64,000 nucleotides of DNA from Novosphingobium resinovorum (GTDB lineage: Bacteria > Pseudomonadota > Alphaproteobacteria > Sphingomonadales > Sphingomonadaceae), in NCBI RefSeq assembly GCF_027922145.1, contig NZ_BSFC01000011.1, positions 186,001 through 250,000 of the forward strand, given 5' to 3'. Position 1 is the first letter of the stretch, and each line of letters begins with the position of its first letter. The position numbers and the translations under genes are program-made. A model generated the notes under the pieces. The model was not told the DNA's origin. It saw only the letters and a list, made by a program, of their open reading frames with translations, and searched no databases. Below are positions 26,783 to 36,319 of the stretch, one piece after another.

Positions 26783-29457
26783 CAGAACTGGGTTCCCACG
26801 TTGAAGTTGAATGCCTTGGGATCGTCGCCGTCCTGCTTGAGCAGCACGCGCGAGAAGTCGATGCGGAACGGGCCGAAAGGCGAGTTCCAGTTCACGCCGA
26901 TGCCGATGGCGACACGCGGCTTCCAGGTATCGCCAACGAAATACTCGTTGAAGTTGTACGCGTAATTGCCGGTCGCGGTTAGCGTACGTCCACTGGAGTC
27001 CGTCGAGGACGTCGTCGTGGTCGTCGTGTCGTTCCCGTCCGTGTCCTTGGTATAGTAGGTCGGGATACAGCCGTTCTTGCAATCGGTCAGATCGCTCTTG
27101 TTGAACTTGGTCCCCCACACGGCACCGACATCGGCGAAGATCGACGGGCGTAGGCCCATTTCACGCGCACCCGAGCCCAGCGGAATCTCCATCTCGGCAC
27201 GGCCCATGTAGTAGTAGTTACCACCCAGCGCGTCGTCCGACCAATCGCTGCGCTTGGTCGATTCCACGCCATCAGTGATATACTTACGCAGCACGCGCGG
27301 ACCGACGCCGCGAATGGCGAAGCCACGGAACTGCGGCTGACCGAGATAGAAGCGGTCGGTCAGGCGAATTTCCTGCCCCGCCAGCCCCTTGATCGCGCCA
27401 CCTTCAGCGGACAGCGAGAAGATGAAGCCATGCCCCATGTTGAAGAACTTGGACGCATTGCCGCGGATGCGCGCATACTTCACATCGCCGCCCAGACCCG
27501 CGAAATCGACATTGACCGACGCGGTAATTCCGCGCGTCGGGCGCATGCGGTTGTCCAGCGTATCGTAGATCAGCGAGCCGCCGACGATCGAACTAAGGCG
27601 CTTACCGATCGCGTCGCACAGATAGCGGCCGGCATAGAGCGGATCGCACTGCAGCGTGCCGTTAACGCGAGTGGAGTAATACGTGTCCTTGTCCAAGCTG
27701 ACGTCATCGTAGTTCAGCGTATAGCTGCCTACGGCCGTCAGATATTCGGTCAGCGGCACGCCTGCACGGATCTGGATACCCGTGGTCGACTGCTCATAGG
27801 TCGTGTTGCGGTCGGAGTTGTAGTAATTGAAGCTGTTGTAGTCGCGGCGGTAGATATTGACGCCGAGCGACACGTTCTTGTCCAGCAGGTACGGCTCGAC
27901 GAAGCTGGCTTCCACGCTCTTCGAATAGCGCGAGATGCTGCCCGAAAGGCCGACCGTCTGACCACGGCCGCGGAAGTTGCGCTGCCGGATCGAGGCCTGG
28001 AAGATGAAGCTCTCGAGACTGGAGAAACCGGCCGAAAGCTGGAGTTCGCCGGTCGGCTTTTCCTCGACGTTGGCTTCCAGAAGAATGCGGTCGTCGGCGC
28101 TGCCGGGCTTCTGCTCGACCTCGAACTTCTCCTGGAAGTAGCCGAGCGACTTGATGCGGTTAGTCGAACGCTTGACCTGCAGCGAGTTGAAGGCATCGCC
28201 TTCCGCCAGACGGAACTCGCGGCGGATCACCTTGTCCTGGGTCAGCGTGTTGCCGTTGATGTCGATCTTCTCGACATAGACGCGCGGCGCCTCCTGGATC
28301 ACGAAGGTCAGCCCCATGGTGAGGTTTTCCTTGTCGCGATCGTACTGCGGGCGGACGTCGGCGAAAGCATAGCCGAAGGCACCGGCAGTCTCGTTCAGAC
28401 TGTCGATGGTGTCCTCGACCTGCTTGGCGTTGTACCAGTCACCCTTGTGCATGGGCAGGTTGCCGGCCATCTTCTCGCCGTCGAAGTCGCGCAGCTGGCT
28501 TTCGACCTTCACGTCGCCGAACTTGTAGCGCTTACCTTCCTCAACCACGTACGTGATGATGAAGTCCTTCTTGTCCGGCGTCAGTTCGGCCACGGCCGAG
28601 ACCACGCGGAAGTCGGCATAGCCCTGCGTCAGATAGAACTGGCGCAGCTTCTGCTGGTCGAAGGCCATGCGGTCGGGGTCGTAGCTGGTGCCCGAGCTGA
28701 ACAGACGGGTGAAGCGCGCCTGCTTGGTCACCATCTGGCCGCGCAGTTCGCCGGCCGAGAAGTGCTCGTTGCCGATGATGTTGATCTGGCGGACCTTGGA
28801 CTTGTCGCCCTCGGTGATTTCGAAGACGATATCGACACGGTTCTGGTCGAGCGAGACCATCTTCGGCTCGACGGTCGCGGCGTAGCGACCCTGGCGCTTG
28901 TACAGCTCGATGATGCGGGCGACGTCAGCGCGAATCTTGGAACGGGTGAAGATCTGGCGCGGCGCGACCTTGATCTCGGGAAGGATCTTGTCGTCCTTGA
29001 TGCGCTTGTTGCCTTCAAGGATGATGCGGTTGACGACCGGGTTCTCCTGAACCGTGATCGTCACCACGCCGTTGTCGAACGCAACCTGCGCGTCCTTGAA
29101 CAGCTCGGTGCCGTAGAGGTCCTTGAGCGCGGCGTCGGCGGAAACCTTGGTGTAGTTCTGACCGACGCGCATCTTGATATAGGACAGCACCGTCTGCGCT
29201 TCGAGGCGCTCGGCGCCTTTCACCACGATGGTCTGAATCGGCTGGCCTTCCTCGACCGGCGCAACGACAGCCGGAGCGGGAGCAGCGGGTGCGGCAGGGA
29301 CCGGCGCGCGCTTGCCTGCCTTTGCCGCTTGCGCGGAAGCCTCCATGGGCATCCCCGCGAGGATAGTGGTCCCGAGGAGCACTGCTGCAACTTGCGAGCC
29401 CCAGAGGCCTCGGGCGCTGCGCGCTCCAGTGCCGCGAACCATTTCCCGTCCGATCAT
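26782..29457 (-). CDS. bamA: Outer-membrane protein assembly factor BamA
   Basis: Essential outer-membrane insertase, 891 aa. A signal region and a Pro/Ala-rich linker precede five POTRA domains (first: IQTIVVKGAERLEAQTVLSY), then an Omp85 barrel ending in Phe (NFNVGTQF). The barrel holds the conserved VRGF-type loop (PQFRGFAIRG). Near the C-terminus an extracellular segment has a Cys pair (DCKNGC) and a Thr/Ser run. Start chosen at the ATG giving MIGREMVRG; the ATG 15 bp downstream (29442), after GGACGGGAA, is an equal alternative. Confidence 0.95.
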   Translation of the reverse strand: MIGREMVRGTGARSARGLWGSQVAAVLLGTTILAGMPMEASAQAAKAGKRAPVPAAPAAPAPAVVAPVEEGQPIQTIVVKGAERLEAQTVLSYIKMRVGQNYTKVSADAALKDLYGTELFKDAQVAFDNGVVTITVQENPVVNRIILEGNKRIKDDKILPEIKVAPRQIFTRSKIRADVARIIELYKRQGRYAATVEPKMVSLDQNRVDIVFEITEGDKSKVRQINIIGNEHFSAGELRGQMVTKQARFTRLFSSGTSYDPDRMAFDQQKLRQFYLTQGYADFRVVSAVAELTPDKKDFIITYVVEEGKRYKFGDVKVESQLRDFDGEKMAGNLPMHKGDWYNAKQVEDTIDSLNETAGAFGYAFADVRPQYDRDKENLTMGLTFVIQEAPRVYVEKIDINGNTLTQDKVIRREFRLAEGDAFNSLQVKRSTNRIKSLGYFQEKFEVEQKPGSADDRILLEANVEEKPTGELQLSAGFSSLESFIFQASIRQRNFRGRGQTVGLSGSISRYSKSVEASFVEPYLLDKNVSLGVNIYRRDYNSFNYYNSDRNTTYEQSTTGIQIRAGVPLTEYLTAVGSYTLNYDDVSLDKDTYYSTRVNGTLQCDPLYAGRYLCDAIGKRLSSIVGGSLIYDTLDNRMRPTRGITASVNVDFAGLGGDVKYARIRGNASKFFNMGHGFIFSLSAEGGAIKGLAGQEIRLTDRFYLGQPQFRGFAIRGVGPRVLRKYITDGVESTKRSDWSDDALGGNYYYMGRAEMEIPLGSGAREMGLRPSIFADVGAVWGTKFNKSDLTDCKNGCIPTYYTKDTDGNDTTTTTTSSTDSSGRTLTATGNYAYNFNEYFVGDTWKPRVAIGIGVNWNSPFGPFRIDFSRVLLKQDGDDPKAFNFNVGTQF

Positions 29458-29616
29458 TCTACGCAAAATCCCGTATTCGCTTTCGCGATGAAAAACAGAC
29501 CACCGGCGGGAGCGCACCCAGACCCGCAGGCAATCGCAGCCATCTGCCCGATGGAGCCGGTCCAATCAAGCAGACAAAACCCGGCAACATTGTGATCGCT
29601 CGTGAATCCCTCCAGG

Positions 29617-30996
29617 CTATCCCCCGAAAATAGGGAGAGAGGCCAGGTCATTGACCGTGACGAAGACCATAAGCGCCAGCACCAGCGCCACACCCGTCTT
29701 TATCGCCCATTCCTGACTGCGTGCACCCAGGGGTCTGCGCCGGACCAGTTCAGCCGCGTAGAAAGCCAGATGTCCGCCGTCGAGGCCAGGAATTGGCAGG
29801 AGGTTGATGAATGCCAAGTTAATCGAGATCAAAGCGGCGAACTCCACGAAGGCTTCCCAGCCCAGCGTGAAAGTCTGCCCGGAATACTGCGCGATCTTGA
29901 TCGGACCACCCAGTTCGCGGACGGAGCGGTCGCCCGTGAAGATCTGGGTTATGCCGGTCACCATGTTGCCCATGGCGCGGAAGCTCTGCTGGAATCCGAG
30001 GGCGACGGCATCGACCGGGCCGACCTGCTCGAAGCGGCCCGCGCGTACGCCGATCTGACCGACCTTCTGCGGCTTGCCCTGTGCGTCAGGGATAGAGCCT
30101 TCGGTCACCTTGACCGGGAAAGTCCGGACTTCATTCCCGCGCCGCACCGAGAGATCGACGCTGCGCCCCGCCTGCGGGCGGATGAGTTCCGGGATGTCCT
30201 CGAAGCTGGTGATTGCGGCGCCGTTCACCGCGACGATGCGGTCGCCCACCTCGAGCCCGGCGTCCTCGGCCGGCGAATCGCCGTAGAAGCCGCCGACGAC
30301 GGGCGGCATCATCCGCACGCCGATATCGCCGATCTTCGCCTTGTTACCGAACTGGTCGCTGAACTCCTGCGTCGCCAGCTTCACCGGAAGGACAAGCGTG
30401 CGCCCTGCCCGCTCCACCGCGATCGGCAGCGTCTTGCCGGGGAAGTACGCGACGCGGCCCGGCACGTCGGTGGCTCCGTCAACCTTGTCACCGTCAATCG
30501 CGACGATGCGGTCGCCGACGCGCATACCCGCAGCCTGCGCGGGCGAGTTGGCGGTAAAGCCGCTAATCTCCGCATCGTTTACGACGCGGCCGTAGATCGA
30601 GAAGAACCCGGCGAAGATCGCGACGCACAGCAGCAGGTTGGTCAGCGGCCCGGCGAAGACGATCAGCGCGCGCTGCCACAGCGGCTTGGAATGGAAGGTC
30701 TGCGCCCGCTCCTGCGCCGACAGCCGCACATCGTCGGGCTTCGGCGCGCTCGTCGGGTTCATGTCGCCTGCGAACTGGACGTAGCCGCCGAGAGGCAACG
30801 CCGAGAGCTTCCAGCGGGTGCCGCGCTTGTCGGTCCAGCCCGCGAGTTCCTTGCCGAAGCCGATGGAAAAGGCGTCCGCCTTCACGCCGAACAGGCGGCC
30901 GACGAGATAATGCCCCAGCTCATGGATCAGGACCAGTGGCCCCAGCACCAGGAGGAAGGCGAAGATCGTCGTCAGAATTCCTGGTGAACCGGTCAA
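29617..30996 (-). CDS. rseP: Site-2 zinc metalloprotease RseP
   Basis: 459-aa inner-membrane protease. HELGHY (about residues 25-30) and the late LDGGH supply the zinc ligands. Two PDZ domains lie between (ANSPAQAAGMRVGDRI and GDSPAEDAGLEVGDRI), and three to four membrane helices frame them. It cleaves anti-sigma factors and signal-peptide remnants within the membrane. Between dxr (13-bp gap) and bamA (159-bp gap), the usual alphaproteobacterial order. Confidence 0.96.
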   Translation of the reverse strand: MTGSPGILTTIFAFLLVLGPLVLIHELGHYLVGRLFGVKADAFSIGFGKELAGWTDKRGTRWKLSALPLGGYVQFAGDMNPTSAPKPDDVRLSAQERAQTFHSKPLWQRALIVFAGPLTNLLLCVAIFAGFFSIYGRVVNDAEISGFTANSPAQAAGMRVGDRIVAIDGDKVDGATDVPGRVAYFPGKTLPIAVERAGRTLVLPVKLATQEFSDQFGNKAKIGDIGVRMMPPVVGGFYGDSPAEDAGLEVGDRIVAVNGAAITSFEDIPELIRPQAGRSVDLSVRRGNEVRTFPVKVTEGSIPDAQGKPQKVGQIGVRAGRFEQVGPVDAVALGFQQSFRAMGNMVTGITQIFTGDRSVRELGGPIKIAQYSGQTFTLGWEAFVEFAALISINLAFINLLPIPGLDGGHLAFYAAELVRRRPLGARSQEWAIKTGVALVLALMVFVTVNDLASLPIFGG

Positions 30997-31009
30997 GCTA
31001 TGCCTCTCT

Positions 31010-32173
31010 TCAGGTGCTGGTCACGAGTACGCGCGCCCTCGCCCGGGCCTCCGTGTCCACTTCGAGGACGTCGGAGAGGCTGCCGGGCGGCGGCGGCGCA
31101 TACGAGCCTAGCACGTCTTCCACTTGTGCAGAGATACGCGTGAACGAAATCTGACCGCCAAGGAACGCAGCAACCGCGATTTCGTTCGCGGCGTTGAGCA
31201 CGGCGGGGATCGCCCCGCCCGCCTGCGCCGCCTCGCGCGCCAGGCGGGTGGCGGGAAAGCGCACTTCGTCGGGCTTGCGGAAAGTCAGTTCGCCGATCTC
31301 GGCAAGGTCGAGCGGGGCGCAGGGCGTGTCCATGCGCGCGGGCCAAGCCAGCGCCGAGGCGATCGGCACACGCATGTCCGAGGGGCCAAGCTGCGCCAGG
31401 GTCGAGCCGTCCCGGTACTCGACCATCGAATGGACCACCGACTGCGGGTGGACGATGATCCGCAGTTTATCGAGGCCGACGGGGAACAGGTGGTAGGCTT
31501 CGATCAGTTCGAGGCCCTTGTTGAACATCGTCGCCGAATCGACGCTGATCTTCGCGCCCATATCCCAGTTGGGATGGCGGACCGCCTCGGCCGGAGTGGC
31601 GGCGCTGAGACGCTCCCACGACCAGTCGCGGAACGGGCCGCCGCTGGCCGTCAGGGTGATCCAGCGCACATGGGCATGGTCGTTGCCGGTGAGGCACTGG
31701 AAGATCGCGTTGTGCTCGGAATCGATCGGCAGCAGCGTGGCGCCATGCCGCGCGACGGCGGCCATCATCACTTCGCCCGCCGAAACCAGAGCTTCCTTGT
31801 TGGCAAGGGCGATGATCCCGCCCTGCTCGATCGCCGCCATCGTCGGCGCAAGGCCGGCACAGCCGACGATCGCCGCGACGGTGACGTCGGCGCCGCGCGC
31901 AGCGGCCTCGATCAGCGCGACGGGACCGCCTGCAGCTTCGATCCCGGAACCGGCAAGCGCCTCCCGCAGAGCAGGCAAGTGCGCCTCATCGGCGACGACG
32001 GCGACCTCGGCTCCGAATTCGCGCGCCAGCTTCGCCAGTTCGGCCGCATTGGAATGCGCAGTCAGCGCGACCACGCGCCACTCGTCGCGATTGCGGCGGA
32101 TCAGATCGAGCGTCGAGGCGCCGATCGAGCCGGTCGCGCCAAGCACCGTCAGGGAGCGCAAAGAACCGGTCAT
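31010..32173 (-). CDS. dxr: 1-deoxy-D-xylulose 5-phosphate reductoisomerase
   Basis: 387-aa NADPH enzyme, second step of the MEP isoprenoid pathway. N-terminal nucleotide loop LGATGSIGAST (about 10-20); metal and substrate blocks LPIDSEHNAIFQCL and ASGGPFRDWSWERL; later NWDMGAKISVDSATMFNKGLE (start) region. It overlaps the cdsA stop region by 4 bp (ATGA). Confidence 0.98.
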   Translation of the reverse strand: MTGSLRSLTVLGATGSIGASTLDLIRRNRDEWRVVALTAHSNAAELAKLAREFGAEVAVVADEAHLPALREALAGSGIEAAGGPVALIEAAARGADVTVAAIVGCAGLAPTMAAIEQGGIIALANKEALVSAGEVMMAAVARHGATLLPIDSEHNAIFQCLTGNDHAHVRWITLTASGGPFRDWSWERLSAATPAEAVRHPNWDMGAKISVDSATMFNKGLELIEAYHLFPVGLDKLRIIVHPQSVVHSMVEYRDGSTLAQLGPSDMRVPIASALAWPARMDTPCAPLDLAEIGELTFRKPDEVRFPATRLAREAAQAGGAIPAVLNAANEIAVAAFLGGQISFTRISAQVEDVLGSYAPPPPGSLSDVLEVDTEARARARVLVTST

Positions 32174-32943
32174 GCCAACACCACGATAGCCATCGCCAGC
32201 AGGAACAGCACTGCCAGCAATCCGTCAACCCGGTCGAAGAAACCGCCGTGCCCCGGAATGAGGTTGCCAGAGTCCTTGAACCCCGCGCGGCGCTTCATCC
32301 AGCTTTCGAAAAAGTCGCCCGCCTGCGCACAGACCGCCACCAGCAGTCCGGCCGCAAGGCAGGTCGCAAAGAGCGGAACCGCGCCCGCCGTCGCGTACCA
32401 GCAGGGCTGCGTACCGAAGCACGACACCGCGTTCGCCGCCGAGACGTCGGGCGTAAGACGGATCGCGCCTTCCTGCCAAAGCTGCGCGGCGGTGAAGAGC
32501 GCGAGCGTCGCGCCCAGCGCCGCGCCCATCAGGCCCGACCAGGTCTTGGACGGACTGATCGACGGCGCGATCTTCGGCCCGCGCAATGTGCGGCCGGTGA
32601 AATAGGCGCCCACGTCCACCGCGATCACCGTCCCCAGCAGGGTCAGGATCGGCGCGAGGGTGAAGGCGTCGTTATGCAGGAACAACAGCATGGCCGCGCC
32701 GATGCCGACATAGAGCATCCCCACGAAGTTCCACGCCGCCCGCGCACCCGGTCCCGGAGTGATGCGACGGGCAAGCCTGATCCACTCCCACAGCACCCCG
32801 ACCGAGACGGCGCAGACGAAGGCGATCCACACCGGCCCGCCCAGCCACAAGGCAGTCCCGGCGACCGCAACCATGACGATGGCCGAAAGCGTCCGCACCT
32901 TGAGATCGGAGGTGCCTTTCGCCGGAGGCTCAGCGCCCGCCAT
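32170..32943 (-). CDS. cdsA: Phosphatidate cytidylyltransferase
   Basis: 257-aa inner-membrane enzyme making CDP-diacylglycerol from phosphatidate and CTP, the precursor used by PssA. It has about seven helices and the signature SWMKRRAGFKDSGNLIPGHG followed by GFFDRVD. Start at 32943 (MAGAEPPAKG) overlaps the uppS end by 14 bp; an upstream ATG is possible. Confidence 0.95.
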   Translation of the reverse strand: MAGAEPPAKGTSDLKVRTLSAIVMVAVAGTALWLGGPVWIAFVCAVSVGVLWEWIRLARRITPGPGARAAWNFVGMLYVGIGAAMLLFLHNDAFTLAPILTLLGTVIAVDVGAYFTGRTLRGPKIAPSISPSKTWSGLMGAALGATLALFTAAQLWQEGAIRLTPDVSAANAVSCFGTQPCWYATAGAVPLFATCLAAGLLVAVCAQAGDFFESWMKRRAGFKDSGNLIPGHGGFFDRVDGLLAVLFLLAMAIVVLA

Positions 32944-33619
32944 AGCGACGCTCGCGAGTGGTGAAGGCGCTGAGCGCATCGCGCAAGTGATCGGCGGTGA
33001 AATCCGGCCAGAGCACGTCGGTGAACAGCATTTCGGCGTAAGCCGCCTGCCACAGCAGGAAGTTCGACAGCCGTACCTCGCCGGACGTGCGGATCAGCAG
33101 GTCGAGCGGCGGCAGGTCCGCCGTATCGAGTTCAGCCGCGATCGTCTCGGGCGTGATCGGCCCCTTCGCCGCAGCCCTGGTCGCCGCGCGGGCGATCTCG
33201 TCCTGCGAGCCGTAGTTCAGCGCCACCGCCAGCGTCGTCTCGGTATTGTGCGCGGTCTTGGCCATCGCGCCTTCGACCAGTTCGACCAGTTCGGGCTTGA
33301 ATGCGGTATAGTCGCCGATGATCTTGAGCCGGACGCCCGCCGCCGCGAATTCGTCGAGGTCGGAGAGGATGAAGCGCTTCATCAGGCTCATCAGGTCCGA
33401 GACTTCATCCTCGGGCCGCCGCCAGTTCTCGGTCGAGAAGGCGTAGAGGGTCAGTGCCTCCAGCCCCATTTCCCGCGCGCCGCGCACGACGCGGCGCACC
33501 GCCTCCACGCCGCGCTGGTGGCCCACCGCGCGCGGAAGCAGGCGCTTCTTCGCCCAGCGCCCGTTGCCGTCCATGATGATGGCGACATGACGGGCGCGCA
33601 GAGATTCGTCCTTGGCCAT
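32930..33619 (-). CDS. uppS: Undecaprenyl diphosphate synthase (cis-prenyltransferase)
   Basis: 229-aa cytoplasmic enzyme that extends farnesyl diphosphate with isopentenyl units to the C55 lipid carrier for cell-wall glycans. Catalytic Asp17 is in AIIMDGNGRWA; the later RTSGE-x-RLSNFLLWQ and AYAEMLFTDVLWPDF blocks are family marks. Confidence 0.97.
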   Translation of the reverse strand: MAKDESLRARHVAIIMDGNGRWAKKRLLPRAVGHQRGVEAVRRVVRGAREMGLEALTLYAFSTENWRRPEDEVSDLMSLMKRFILSDLDEFAAAGVRLKIIGDYTAFKPELVELVEGAMAKTAHNTETTLAVALNYGSQDEIARAATRAAAKGPITPETIAAELDTADLPPLDLLIRTSGEVRLSNFLLWQAAYAEMLFTDVLWPDFTADHLRDALSAFTTRERRYGGR

Positions 33620-33650
33620 CAGGCTCCCTTCTCGGCGAAGCGCAACAGGC

Positions 33651-34208
33651 TCACTTGCCGAGGATTTCCTTTTCCTTGGCCGCGAAGACCTCGTCGAGGG
33701 CCTTGACCATCTCGTCGGTCAGCTTCTGGACTTCGGTTTCGCCGCGCTTGCGGTCGTCTTCCGAGATTTCCTTCTTCTTCTCGTCGGCCTTCAGGTTCTC
33801 GATGCCGTCGCGGCGCACGTTACGCACGGCGACGCGCGCCTTCTCGGCATAGGAGCTGGCGAGCTTGGCCAGTTCCTTGCGGCGTTCCTCGGTCAGGTCG
33901 GGGATCGGCAGGCGCAGGGTGTTGCCGTCGTTGATCGGATTCAGGCCCAGACCCGCCGAACGGATCGCCTTTTCGACCGGACCGATGTTGGTCTTGTCCC
34001 ACACCTGCACCGAAAGCATGCGCGGCTCCGGCGCGGAGATCGTGGCGACCGACGTGATCGGCATCGAACTGCCGTAGACGGTCACGGTGATCGGCTCCAG
34101 CAGCGCGGTGTTCGCGCGGCCGGTGCGCAGGCCCGAGAGGTCGTGCTTGAGCGCGTCGATCGCGCCCTTCATGCGGCGCTCGAGATCCGCCTTGTCGTAC
34201 TTTGCCAT
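33651..34208 (-). CDS. frr: Ribosome recycling factor
   Basis: 185 aa, standard length, with [15 protein letters not shown], the region [17 protein letters not shown] and the conserved [16 protein letters not shown]. It splits post-termination ribosomes with EF-G. Three bases separate it from pyrH. Confidence 0.98.
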   Translation of the reverse strand: MAKYDKADLERRMKGAIDALKHDLSGLRTGRANTALLEPITVTVYGSSMPITSVATISAPEPRMLSVQVWDKTNIGPVEKAIRSAGLGLNPINDGNTLRLPIPDLTEERRKELAKLASSYAEKARVAVRNVRRDGIENLKADEKKKEISEDDRKRGETEVQKLTDEMVKALDEVFAAKEKEILGK

Positions 34209-34211
34209 GGT

Positions 34212-34931
34212 TCAGGCTCCTTTCTGAACGATCGTCTTGGTGCCGCCACCCGCAAGGACGGTGGCCAGGTTGCCCTGCTCGCGGATCGAGAACACGACGA
34301 TCGGAATGCTGTTGTCACGGCACAGGGCCACGGCGGAGGCGTCCATCACCTGCAGGTTGTCGGCGAGGACGGTGTCGTAATCGACGGAATCGTACCGCTT
34401 GGCGTCGGGGTTGCGCTTGGGATCGCTGTCGTAGACGCCGTCGACGCTGGTGCCCTTCAGAAGAGCATCGCAGCGCATCTCGGCAGCGCGCAGGGCGGCG
34501 CCGGAATCGGTGGTGAAGTACGGCGCGCCGACACCGGCGGCGAAGATCACCACGCGCCCCTTCTCAAGGTGGCGCTCGGCCCGGCGGCGGATCACCGGCT
34601 CGCAGACTTGGTCCATCTGCACGGCGCTCTGCACGCGCGTTTCCACGCCGATCTGCTCCAGCGCGTTCTGCATCGCCAGCGCGTTCATCACGGTCGCGAG
34701 CATGCCCATGTAGTCGGCCTGCGCCCGGTCCATGCCGCGCGCAGCGCCCGCCATGCCGCGGAAGATGTTGCCGCCGCCGATGACGAGGCAGATCTCGAGC
34801 CCGGTTTCCTTGGCCGCCTTCACTTCCTTGGCAAGTTCCGCCACGAAATCGGGATCGATTCCGAACTGCTGGCTCCCCATCAGCACTTCGCCCGAAAGTT
34901 TGAGCAGGACGCGCTTGTAGGGGGATGACAT
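34212..34931 (-). CDS. pyrH: Uridylate kinase
   Basis: 239-aa amino-acid-kinase-fold enzyme phosphorylating UMP to UDP. Motifs: [14 protein letters not shown] (phosphate loop), [15 protein letters not shown] block ([12 protein letters not shown]), and [21 protein letters not shown]. First gene of the pyrH-to-fabZ run; a clear promoter lies upstream. Confidence 0.98.
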   Translation of the reverse strand: MSSPYKRVLLKLSGEVLMGSQQFGIDPDFVAELAKEVKAAKETGLEICLVIGGGNIFRGMAGAARGMDRAQADYMGMLATVMNALAMQNALEQIGVETRVQSAVQMDQVCEPVIRRRAERHLEKGRVVIFAAGVGAPYFTTDSGAALRAAEMRCDALLKGTSVDGVYDSDPKRNPDAKRYDSVDYDTVLADNLQVMDASAVALCRDNSIPIVVFSIREQGNLATVLAGGGTKTIVQKGA

Positions 34932-34976
34932 GCCGCTGGGTCTCCTGTGGGGGCCGGGAATACTGGAACGGCCCCG

Positions 34977-35005
34977 GCTTTAGGAGGGCAAGCGCGAATT
35001 GCCAA
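34977..35005 (-). promoter_or_regulatory. Promoter upstream of pyrH
   Basis: TTGGCA (35005-35000) and TAAAGC (34982-34977) are separated by exactly 17 bp, about 45 bp before the pyrH start. It likely drives the long pyrH-frr-uppS-cdsA-dxr run. Confidence 0.55.
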
Positions 35006-35032
35006 GGGGCTTGGACTGTGGATGAACCCGGT

Positions 35033-35470
35033 TCAGCGCGCCATTACGGACAGTTCTTCCTCACGCCGATCGTAAGCAACTTGTGCCGAGGCCACCGATC
35101 CCATCCGCCTCTCCGCCCAGTCGATCATCGCCTGCAGCGCATCAAGCAGTTCCCGCCCCAGCGGCGTTACCGCATAACTGACCGAAACCGGCACCGTCGG
35201 CACCACATCGCGGCGCACCAGCCCGTCGCGCTCCAGCGAGCGCAGGGTCTGACTGAGCATCTTCTGCGAAATGCCGTCAATCCGTCGCTTGAGCCCGTTG
35301 AAGCGCATCCCACCAGCCCCAAGCGTCGTAAGGATCAGCACGCTCCACTTGTCGGCGATGCGATCGAGCAACTGCCGCGTAGGACAGTCCGCCGCATAGA
35401 CGTTGGGCGCGAAGCGGGCGGTTCCCTCAAGGTAACCCGGTGCGGTGATAGTGCCTTCTTGCATGGTCAT
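35033..35470 (-). CDS. HxlR-family transcriptional regulator
   Basis: 145-aa winged-helix protein. HxlR marks: DCPTRQLLDRIADKWSVLIL with Cys, GGMRFNGLKRRIDGISQKML and TLRSLERDGLVRRDVVPTVP. These regulators often respond to oxidative or thiol stress through the N-terminal Cys. It is divergent from the NAD(P)-binding gene with 48 bp between, so it probably controls that gene. ATGs at 35470 and 35464 are both possible. Confidence 0.88.
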   Translation of the reverse strand: MTMQEGTITAPGYLEGTARFAPNVYAADCPTRQLLDRIADKWSVLILTTLGAGGMRFNGLKRRIDGISQKMLSQTLRSLERDGLVRRDVVPTVPVSVSYAVTPLGRELLDALQAMIDWAERRMGSVASAQVAYDRREEELSVMAR

Positions 35471-35518
35471 CGCCAATACCACATCTGGTCACCATTGGAT
35501 ACCTGGTGGAGAATGGAA

Positions 35519-36127
35519 ATGAAGATCGCAGTCCTCGGTGCCAGCGGCCGCGCCGGATCGGAAATCACGAAGGAAGCCGCCGCGCGCGGCCACGAAGTCC
35601 TCGCCATCGCACGCAACCCGGAAAAGATCGCAACCGGCGAGCGGATAACGGCAGTGACGGGCGATGCCTCGGACGCCGCATCTCTCGCCGCCCTGATCGC
35701 CGGACGCGATGCCGTCATCAGCGCCCTGCACTTCGACGTCCCCGCCGAAATCTTGCTCTCGGCAATCCGCGAGGCCGGCGTGCCCCGGCTGCTGGTAACC
35801 GGAGGCGCGGCCAGCCTCGAAGTCGCCCCGGGCAAGCGCCTGATCGACACACCGGACTTTCCCGAGGAATGGAAGACCTTCGCGATGGGCGGGATCACCT
35901 TCCTCGACGCACTGCGACAAGTGGACGACGTGGACTGGACGTTCTTCTCCCCCGCCGCGCTGATCTTCGAAGGCCCACGCACAGGCAGCTACCGCTCGGG
36001 CGGCGACGAACTGGTCACCGACGATGCCGGCGAGAGCAAAATCAGCTTCGCCGACTACGCAATCGCGATGATCGATGAACTGGAAGCGCACAAGCATTCC
36101 AGGGAACGGTTTACGGCAGCATATTGA
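35519..36127 (+). CDS. NAD(P)-binding oxidoreductase (SDR atypical, NmrA/YwnB-like)
   Basis: 202-aa Rossmann protein with KIAVLGASGRAGSEI (NADPH loop), the second-strand ARNPEKIA and the block LLVTGGAASLEVAPGKRL typical of atypical SDRs of the YwnB/flavin-reductase-like group. GGTGGAGA lies 7 bp before the ATG at 35519, which is why it was preferred to the ATG 6 bp upstream. Divergent from an HxlR regulator, the usual pairing for such genes. Substrate unknown. Confidence 0.85.
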   Translation: MKIAVLGASGRAGSEITKEAAARGHEVLAIARNPEKIATGERITAVTGDASDAASLAALIAGRDAVISALHFDVPAEILLSAIREAGVPRLLVTGGAASLEVAPGKRLIDTPDFPEEWKTFAMGGITFLDALRQVDDVDWTFFSPAALIFEGPRTGSYRSGGDELVTDDAGESKISFADYAIAMIDELEAHKHSRERFTAAY

Positions 36128-36319
36128 GATAAAGGGGAGTCCTGGGGCCATCGCCCCAGACCCCGGAACTGTCGTTGCCCCGCGCGCAGCCGCCTCAACC
36201 CAACGCCGCGCCGCAGGCTTTGAAGGTCTCCCGGCACAGCGTCATCGCATGACGAAGCCGCGTGCCAGACCTCGACGGTATACGGGGTGCAGGGGTGGTA
36301 AACCCCTGCCTCCTCCCTC

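Noticed and set aside
27430..29595. 721-codon plus-strand frame opposite bamA
   Set aside because: Antisense shadow of a strongly conserved gene; no family resemblance and biased composition.
29600..29616. Frameshift or broken gene between bamA and rseP
   Set aside because: Both genes are full length with normal ends; the 159-bp gap is ordinary intergenic DNA.
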